DNA from: Liolophura sinensis
Lineage: Eukaryota; Mollusca; Polyplacophora; Chitonida; Chitonidae
DNA length: 64,000 nt
Assembly: GCF_032854445.1 (NCBI RefSeq)
Contig: NC_088296.1
Coordinates: 4,919,246 to 4,983,245 of the forward strand
Direction of reading: 5' to 3'
Every line of letters begins with the position of its first letter. Positions within the stretch are counted from its first letter, which is position 1. This document shows positions 59,301 through 64,000 of the stretch, piece after piece. The notes beneath the pieces were generated by a model. That model was not told the DNA's origin. It did no database searches and was given only the letters and a program-made list of their open reading frames with translations. The position numbers were made by a program, and so were the translations under genes.

Positions 59301-62300
59301 TCTGTGTTTAACATTGTACCCAAGAATTTTTCACTAGGTTGACGATTTATAGGCTAATCTAAGGACTCCATCTGCATCATGTGGTAGAGTCATGTTTTAG
59401 AGGAGTCATCAGGTAGAGTCATGTGGCAGAGTCACATCAATTCACAGAAGAATCTAATTTTCACAGTTAACGTCTGAGAAGTGGGTCGGCGACCAACAAA
59501 GGCATCAACCTTGTCTTCACAACTCCTGATTTAAAGGTGGTGGAAATCAAAGTGGTTGGAGTAAAGCACAGGCTCTGGGTACCAGAGCCCAGAACCCAGA
59601 GCCCAGAAAAAAAACTAATAAAAAGAGTTTCACTTCTGATGTTGAATTACAGACACTGGTTACAGATTCTAGTTGTGGTATGTGACTAAATAAAACAACT
59701 TTGTCTTGAAATATTTTTTTTTTTTTTTTTTGATTGGTGTTTTACGCCGTACTCAAGAATATTTCACTTATATGACTGTGGCCAGCATTATGGGTGTGGA
59801 AACTGGGCAGAGCCCAGGGGAAACCCACTACCATCCGTAGGCTGCTGGCAGACCTTCCCACATACGGCCGGAGAGGAAGCCAGCATGAGCTGGACTTGAA
59901 CTTACAGCGACCGCATTTGCGAGAGGCTCCTGGGTCATTACGCTGCGCTTGCGTCTTGAAATAGTCAATAAAATATTCCGCCTGTTTGCTGTATGTTTCT
60001 GTACATTTATACTCCACACAAACTTGAGGATTTGTTATAAAAGCAAAGGCAACTCTTTTATTATTCAAGAGGGCACTTCAATCTTTAGAATTTTTTTTTT
60101 TTTGCAGACACTGTACAACAGTGGGAAACATTTACTAAAAAATGCTTTTTACCCATTCGAATCCATGACAGAATGCCTGACTCTTGCAAAAAAGAAATCA
60201 TATGGAAGGAAATGAAAACACGACCCACTGGAGTAAAATTCCGTTTCACAACATTGCATATTCCGGTATTATGTTCTTATCAGGTCTTTTACTTGAAAAC
60301 ACAATAATTTATAAGTATGAGTGTTGTCACAATGAAAAAGTGAATCAAAACAAGAAAAACTGGCGCTGGCCCAACTGGGTGCAGTCGGTTCTTCAGCTGT
60401 AAATCAGCTGGGCTCAAACAACTCCACAAATCAAAAATACTCTAAACTGCCTAATCTTAATCATTTCTGGTAATCTGAGGTCTGTTCTAGTTATAATTTT
60501 AAACAAACAATGAGCCTATGACTGTTTTATTATCTAACCGGATCAATTTGAAGGACTCCACAAACCGTGCCGACAAAATGAAAGTAATGAAAATGAGGCT
60601 GTGATGGATGCATTTATGATAGGTTTACCCATTGGTACAATCCAGACGATTGTCCAATGAGCACTGTCTTTCTCATTATATCTATCAAACAACTATGGTG
60701 GATACCTTTGACACCTAACCGCCAAGCATGAATTGATTTGATAATAAACTTATGGTGGCCCCAAGGGAGAAAATTAGCTGTGACGCCCTAAAGCATGTAG
60801 TAAACTACATCCCTGGATGAGCTTAAAACACACATGCAGTTAGTAAACTGAACTGGCGCTAAATTACAAACAAATGTTATGACAGCAGATTTTCAGTACC
60901 AGGTACAGTTGACAACAGGCAGATAGGTTTACTACGGTCTCGCTTTACAGGGCCATCAGCTCTTCCCTCCAGCGGCAGGGCAGATATTTATGTCTCTTTA
61001 CAGGGGCAGGGCGGATATTTCAAAAATCAAATGTATCATTTTAAGTCTTTCATGTGCTTCTGAAAGTGTTTTTTTACAAAACTGAAATACTGTATTTCTT
61101 CACCTTCATTTTTTCGATTAAGACTAAGCATTGTTTGGCCCCTCAACTTGCTGCCATCACCATGTGCATGGAAAGATGAGCTGTGACAATGCTTAAACTT
61201 AGAGAGCCTGTAAATGTGCACAAATCAATCAAGAAATTTAATTGGCTGACAACTGATGTCATTTAAATAAGACGACCATAATACAATGGAAGATGGGTTG
61301 TGATAACTTAGAAAAGCCTGTTGACATATGCAACTCACGGTTTTTTATCCTCTAGACCAGCAACCACCAGGGAATTCCAGAGAGGGTTGAAGTTTGATCT
61401 CCTGGAGTACATGACCCTGGTTAACCAGGAGAAGAGCGTGGCTGGGGTGTAAGTGAAACCATCATCCAAACATTCCTCGTCTATACTAAAAACAAAAAAC
61501 ACTGATTGAGTGACTTGTTGATTGACTGACTGAAGCTCAGAAAATGAGTTGGGAATTTACAAGATTTCCAATACCTACACAAGAGAATCAGGTTAGATTC
61601 TTGTAAATGGATAGTGGCACTAACTTTTAGGCAAACTGATTCGCAGATTCGCGTCGAAATTCAGGCCCGGCATGTTGTCCCACATCAACACGTAGAAATA
61701 AAATGACCTCTAAATGCTGGAGAGTAACTGAGTGAAGCACTTGAATTATCCAGACATTGCTCGTCAATCCTGAAAACATTTTTGTGTCTTAATGATTAAA
61801 AGACTTGATTAACTGAATGATTTTTTTAGTATTTAACGTGCTCAACAATTTTTTTTACTGCGGCAGCACATTCTAAAAGATATCAGTCCTGAAACGCATA
61901 TGGTCAATTTTGTTTCTGCCAGACTTCCTTCCACAGTCATCCGGACATAAATTCAGGACCAAGTGTGCCTTCCAGTTCAGTTCAACTCATGTTACTAGTG
62001 CATCCTTTAACTTGAGCTGTGTCATGTGTAGAAAGCTTGAGGAATTAGGGTAGTTGGTACTGGTTAACAACTGAGGTGGTATGTCTTGGACTGGGACTGG
62101 CAATCAACCGAGAACCTCTGTGTCACTGTGACATCAAAATTCCTGATGAAAATTTACCACTTTGTGCGACCACACACATAATACACTTACACTCTCTGTT
62201 CTATGACACTCTTGATGTACTGATAATCAGCATAGTCACCACCTGCCCCGAGGACCGTAGTGTCGTTGACTTTCATGACTCGGGAACAGTCTCTGTACCG

Positions 62301-63050
62301 TGCCAGCGAGCCGTATGACCCCAGCATATCTGCAGCGATCATGACTCCACCCTTAAATGTTATACCTAGGACAGAGGTACCTGTCACGCTGGGATATCTG
62401 AAAGGCAAGGAAAATTCATAACAATGGTTGGTATTGCAACTAGTATTTGATTTGGACCAAATTCAATTGGTGATATAGTTTGAATACTATATCTCATAAC
62501 ATGAGTACCAGTCCACCCGTTCTGGCCTACTCTAGTTGTGGAATGTGACTCTGAAATGGAACTCTGCTTCTAAATCTGTCAGATCAACATCAAGCCACAT
62601 TTAACGCATCTTCACAAGCGCATTAAAACTTCCCGAGCGAGACTCAGAAGAAGTTAGTTGATTATCTGGACTATTCGGGTGACATAGATTTATTCTAGGA
62701 AAGTTTTATTATTTTAATTGATTGGTGTTTCATGCTGTACTCAAGAATAATTCACATATACGACGGCAGACAGCATTATGGTGAGTGGAAACCCAAGACC
62801 ATCCGCAGGCTGCTGGCAGACCTTCCCACATACGACCAGAGAGGAAGCCAGCATGAACTGGACTTGAACTCACAGCGACCGCATTGGTGAGAGACTCCTG
62901 GGTCATTATGCTGCACTAGCGCGCTAAACAACTGAGCCACGAAGGCCCCCAGGAAAGTTTTAATGTGAGTGTGAGGATGGAGTAAATGTGGCTTACCGTC
63001 GATCGGACGCATTAGAAGCAGTAAATCCCCTGTAACTCTCACAGCATTTC
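50373..63050 (-). CDS. PSMB4: Proteasome subunit beta type-4 (20S beta-7), first exon(s) missing
   Basis: Joining the exons right to left (probable exon ending 62997; 62397-62191; 61485-61339; 59211-59130; 57349-57233; 53770-53682; 50385-50373) gives one frame with GT-AG borders. It carries the family's landmarks in order: [91 protein letters not shown] and SGFE-stop. PSMB4 is a non-catalytic beta subunit of the 20S core that closes the beta ring and helps ring assembly. The gene runs convergently towards the filamin-like gene. The propeptide and start codon were not found in the window. Confidence 0.95.
50686..50826 (-). repeat. SINE family A fragment
   Basis: The reversed body contains ATATTTCACTTATACGACC, GAGGAAACTGGGTAGAGCC and CTGACAGACCTTCCCACC. 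The head is absent. Confidence 0.8.
51708..52330 (-). repeat. SINE family A expanded into a 21-bp minisatellite, about 23 units
   Basis: The left end is a reversed SINE A 3' body (TATTTCACTTATACTATGG, TCAGCATTATGG). At the segment that normally reads GGAAACTGGGCAGAGCC, the unit GAGCCTGGAGGAAACTGAGCA is repeated about 23 times (51785-52275; landmarks 51903 and 51924). The period of 21 keeps frames open on both strands (195 codons on -, with a 7-residue period). These are not taken as genes. Confidence 0.9.
53228..53440 (+). repeat. SINE family A, 5'-truncated
   Basis: It starts within the B-box region (AATCCAGCTCATGTTGGCTTC), then GCAACCTGTGGATGGTCG, GTAAGTGAAATATTCTTGAG and an A-rich tail. 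Confidence 0.8.
53682..53770 (-). CDS. PSMB4: PSMB4 coding exon (penultimate)
   Basis: This has 89 nt, acceptor CTGTTACAG-like on the minus strand and donor GTAAGA. It encodes [19 protein letters not shown] then [10 protein letters not shown] plus two bases (AG) of the Ser codon completed at 50385. Confidence 0.93.
54238..54501 (+). repeat. SINE family A, full length, with target-site duplication
   Basis: This is the best reference copy on the + strand: tRNA-like head GGCTCAGTCGGTTAGCACG, B-box-like TCAGTTCAAGTCC, body GGTTTCCACCCACCATAATG, 3' end TGAGTACGGCGTAAAACACC and an (AAAT)n tail. An 11-bp duplication, ATCTTTTAACG, flanks it at 54227-54237 and 54502-54512. Confidence 0.93.
54541..56605 (+). 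repeat. 28-bp satellite, about 74 units
   Basis: The unit is TTCATATTGCACATCGGCAT then TAGCCACG; landmarks at 55562 and 55590 give 28 bp. Common variants are CAGCATTAGCAACGTTTGTA and CAACATTAGCCATG. Variation is patchy, with a homogeneous core (about 55300-56100) and more diverged flanks. It lies wholly in a PSMB4 intron. Confidence 0.95.
57233..57349 (-). CDS. PSMB4: PSMB4 coding exon
   Basis: This has 117 nt, 39 codons, phase 0 at both ends, acceptor TTTTACAG and donor GTATGG. It encodes [19 protein letters not shown], then [27 protein letters not shown] is a PSMB4 hallmark. Confidence 0.94.
57547..57813 (-). repeat. SINE family A, full length, with target-site duplication
   Basis: A reversed intact copy running from GATTGGTGTTTTACGCCG to the tRNA-like head (AACCAACTGAGCCACAGAGG). 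A perfect 15-bp duplication, CATTATTAGGGTTTA, flanks it (57532-57546 and 57814-57828, the left copy touching the tail). It lies in a PSMB4 intron. Confidence 0.93.
58035..58350 (-). repeat. SINE family B copy with internal deletions
   Basis: The tail is at left (GAGTCAGTGAGTGAGTGC), then GTTTAACCTCGTACTCAAC and TCAGTCACATGAGGACGAAG, with the head at right (CTCTACCAACTGGGCTATCC). Compared with 6531-6890 it lacks two internal blocks. Confidence 0.85.
59130..59211 (-). CDS. PSMB4: PSMB4 coding exon
   Basis: This has 82 nt with acceptor TCCTTCCAG and donor GTGAGG. One base completes the Pro codon of the previous exon, then [20 protein letters not shown] and YGAYIAQ follow in phase 0. Confidence 0.94.
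59728..59950 (-). repeat. SINE family A, nearly full length
   Basis: A poly-T tract (reversed A tail) at 59710 precedes GATTGGTGTTTTACGCCG. The body ends in the partial tRNA-like head CTGGGTCATTACGCTGCGCT, so the first ~30 bases of the head are missing. Confidence 0.88.
61339..61485 (-). CDS. PSMB4: PSMB4 coding exon
   Basis: This has 147 nt, acceptor TTTGTTTTTAG and donor GTGAGT. It completes the split Val codon, then reads [40 protein letters not shown] and VAGLEDKK, plus two bases of Pro. Confidence 0.95.
62191..62397 (-). CDS. PSMB4: PSMB4 coding exon
   Basis: This has 207 nt, acceptor TTGCCTTTCAG and donor GTAAGT. It encodes [68 protein letters not shown] and two bases of Val. It contains the start of the mature beta-subunit fold. 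Confidence 0.96.
62709..62950 (-). repeat. SINE family A, near full length, with target-site duplication
   Basis: A reversed copy from TTAATTGATTGGTGTTTCATG to the head CAACTGAGCCACGAAGGCC. The 12-bp duplication AGGAAAGTTTTA lies at 62697-62708 and 62951-62962. It has a short internal deletion in the body. Confidence 0.92.
62997..63050 (-). CDS. PSMB4: PSMB4 upstream coding exon (probable, 5' limit uncertain)
   Basis: The donor GTAAGC starts below 62997. In the phase required by the next exon the sequence reads [18 protein letters not shown], leading into [11 protein letters not shown] at this distance before the TGTS motif fits PSMB4 N-terminal regions. The frame stays open to about 63200 without an ATG, so another exon must supply the start. 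The acceptor near 63050 is a weak choice. Confidence 0.45.
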
Positions 63051-63292
63051 CTGCTGCTCAATTTCAGGGTTACGTTTTGGCAACTAAGCCTTCTCAAGTT
63101 TCCATACCCATAAGTCGCTGTGACAAATGAAAAATTCCTGACAACTGAACAGAAATACAAATCTGATGTCCAAAAAGATAGATTTCCATTTCTCCATTAC
63201 AGAAGTGTGTAAACTGCAGTCAGTATGGAGCGGACTATGGTCTGAAGTTACCTTGGACCCTTGGAACATTAGTTGATTCATGTTGGTTTTAA

Positions 63293-63440
63293 TTTATTTA
63301 TTTATTTGTTTGATTGGTGTTTTATGCTGTACTAAAGAATATTTCAATTATACGATGGCAGCCAGCGTTATGGAGAAAAGAAACTGGGCAGAGCCCGGGG
63401 GAAAACCATGACCATCTGCAGGTTGCTGACAGACCATCTG
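63293..63440 (-). repeat. SINE family A fragment
   Basis: TTTATTTGTTTGATTGGTGT, AAGAATATTTCAATTATACG and GCAGAGCCCGGGGGAAAACC form the reversed 3' body. The copy ends inside the element and passes into the dispersed repeat shared with 21690-21850. Confidence 0.8.
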
Positions 63441-64000
63441 TCGGTTTTAAAGGATACATGAAAAGAAAGTATAAAACAAAGATAATGTTTCTATACCAAA
63501 TGAAGAAATTTTTGCACCAGAATTTTTGTCAAAAGATTTCATTCTGGTGGTATTTTTATTCCTGTTGATTACCCCTCTGTATTATGCATATTTTCCGTAG
63601 AGTCAGATTTTTTTTGGAAATTACGTCATCGTTGATCTTGCTCAGAAACCCAAAAAGTGCCCCGAACATGGTGAACCGTGTCACTACAGTGTGGGCAAGG
63701 TGACATGTACACAGATACTGCATAGCTTCTTTAGGTCAGCTCATCGCCTCCTCCACGCCCCCTATACCTGCCCCCATTCGGTCTGTTCCCTAGACCCACA
63801 CCCCCATTTGGTCTGTTCCCCACACCATCGCCCCCATTCCACCAGACCCAGTTGGTCTATCCTCCACAGAGTTCTTTTTAAACAGGGACCATCGTTAACA
63901 TCACCGCTGCAAAGCTATTTAATTTCCGGATTGACCTCTGGGGCATTAAAAGAAAAGAACACATTTATACAATTTATACCTTAATTGAAAGGTCTATACT
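63441..64000. other. Dispersed repeat and unassigned sequence upstream of PSMB4
   Basis: About 63440-63640 resembles 21690-21850 (GGATACATGAAAA, TATTATGCATATTTTCCG, TTACGTCATC). 63755-63850 has a short imperfect tandem of CCCCCATTCGGTCTGTTCCC. I looked for a PSMB4 initiator exon on the minus strand here and found no sequence with the expected N-terminal residues. Confidence 0.45.

Noticed and set aside
63655-63700. Minus-strand ATG in good context (ACCATGTTCGGGGCAC) as PSMB4 start
   Set aside because: The downstream peptide does not resemble a PSMB4 N-terminus, and the region adjoins a dispersed repeat.
63691-63984. 97-codon frame rich in Pro and His
   Set aside because: It covers a short imperfect tandem of CCCCCATTCGGTCTGTTCCC and has no conserved content.

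Overview
This is a eukaryotic genomic window from an animal, most likely a lophotrochozoan and probably a mollusc. Several families of tRNA-headed SINEs occur on both strands, some with target-site duplications that can be read directly. Introns are long, with GT-AG borders, and there are many unrelated satellite and minisatellite arrays. There are no operons, ribosome binding sites, rRNAs or intact tRNAs. The species assignment is an inference from repeat style and was not checked against a database.

Two protein-coding genes can be supported, arranged tail to tail. The first, on the + strand, is a filamin-like gene with exons at 13645-13839, 17411-17637, 33536-38083 and 38978-39190, and its 5' end was not found. 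Splice phases agree at every junction. The encoded order is a membrane-like hydrophobic segment, one calponin-homology (CH) domain split by a 15.9-kb intron, one filamin repeat, a low-complexity linker of about 1,250 residues, and a final filamin repeat ending at a stop. Inside the 15.9-kb intron, an ATG-containing exon (27444-27632) with a phase-0 donor could act as an alternative first exon that skips most of the CH domain.

The second gene, on the - strand, is PSMB4, the beta-7 subunit of the 20S proteasome. Six coding exons are placed exactly (62191-62397, 61339-61485, 59130-59211, 57233-57349, 53682-53770, 50373-50385) and one further 5' exon is probable (ending at 62997). The terminal coding exon is only 13 nt and supplies the end of the conserved SGFE-stop C-terminus. 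The initiator exon was not found.

Layout: 1-3200 shows no recognisable gene. 3200-12870 is repeat territory: a 26-bp array, an 88-bp satellite of about 21 units, a roughly 2-kb sequence present twice around a 200-N assembly gap, and a 52-bp satellite of about 31 units. 13645-39190 is the filamin-like gene, whose introns hold a 36-bp satellite, a MITE-like element and SINEs. 39191-49980 is intergenic with a cAMP-response-element-like minisatellite (43575-43835) and 63-bp and 66-bp satellites. 49987-63050 is PSMB4, whose introns hold a 21-bp minisatellite that grew inside a SINE, a 28-bp satellite of about 74 units and several full-length SINEs. Most long open frames outside the two genes are products of arrays whose period is a multiple of three.
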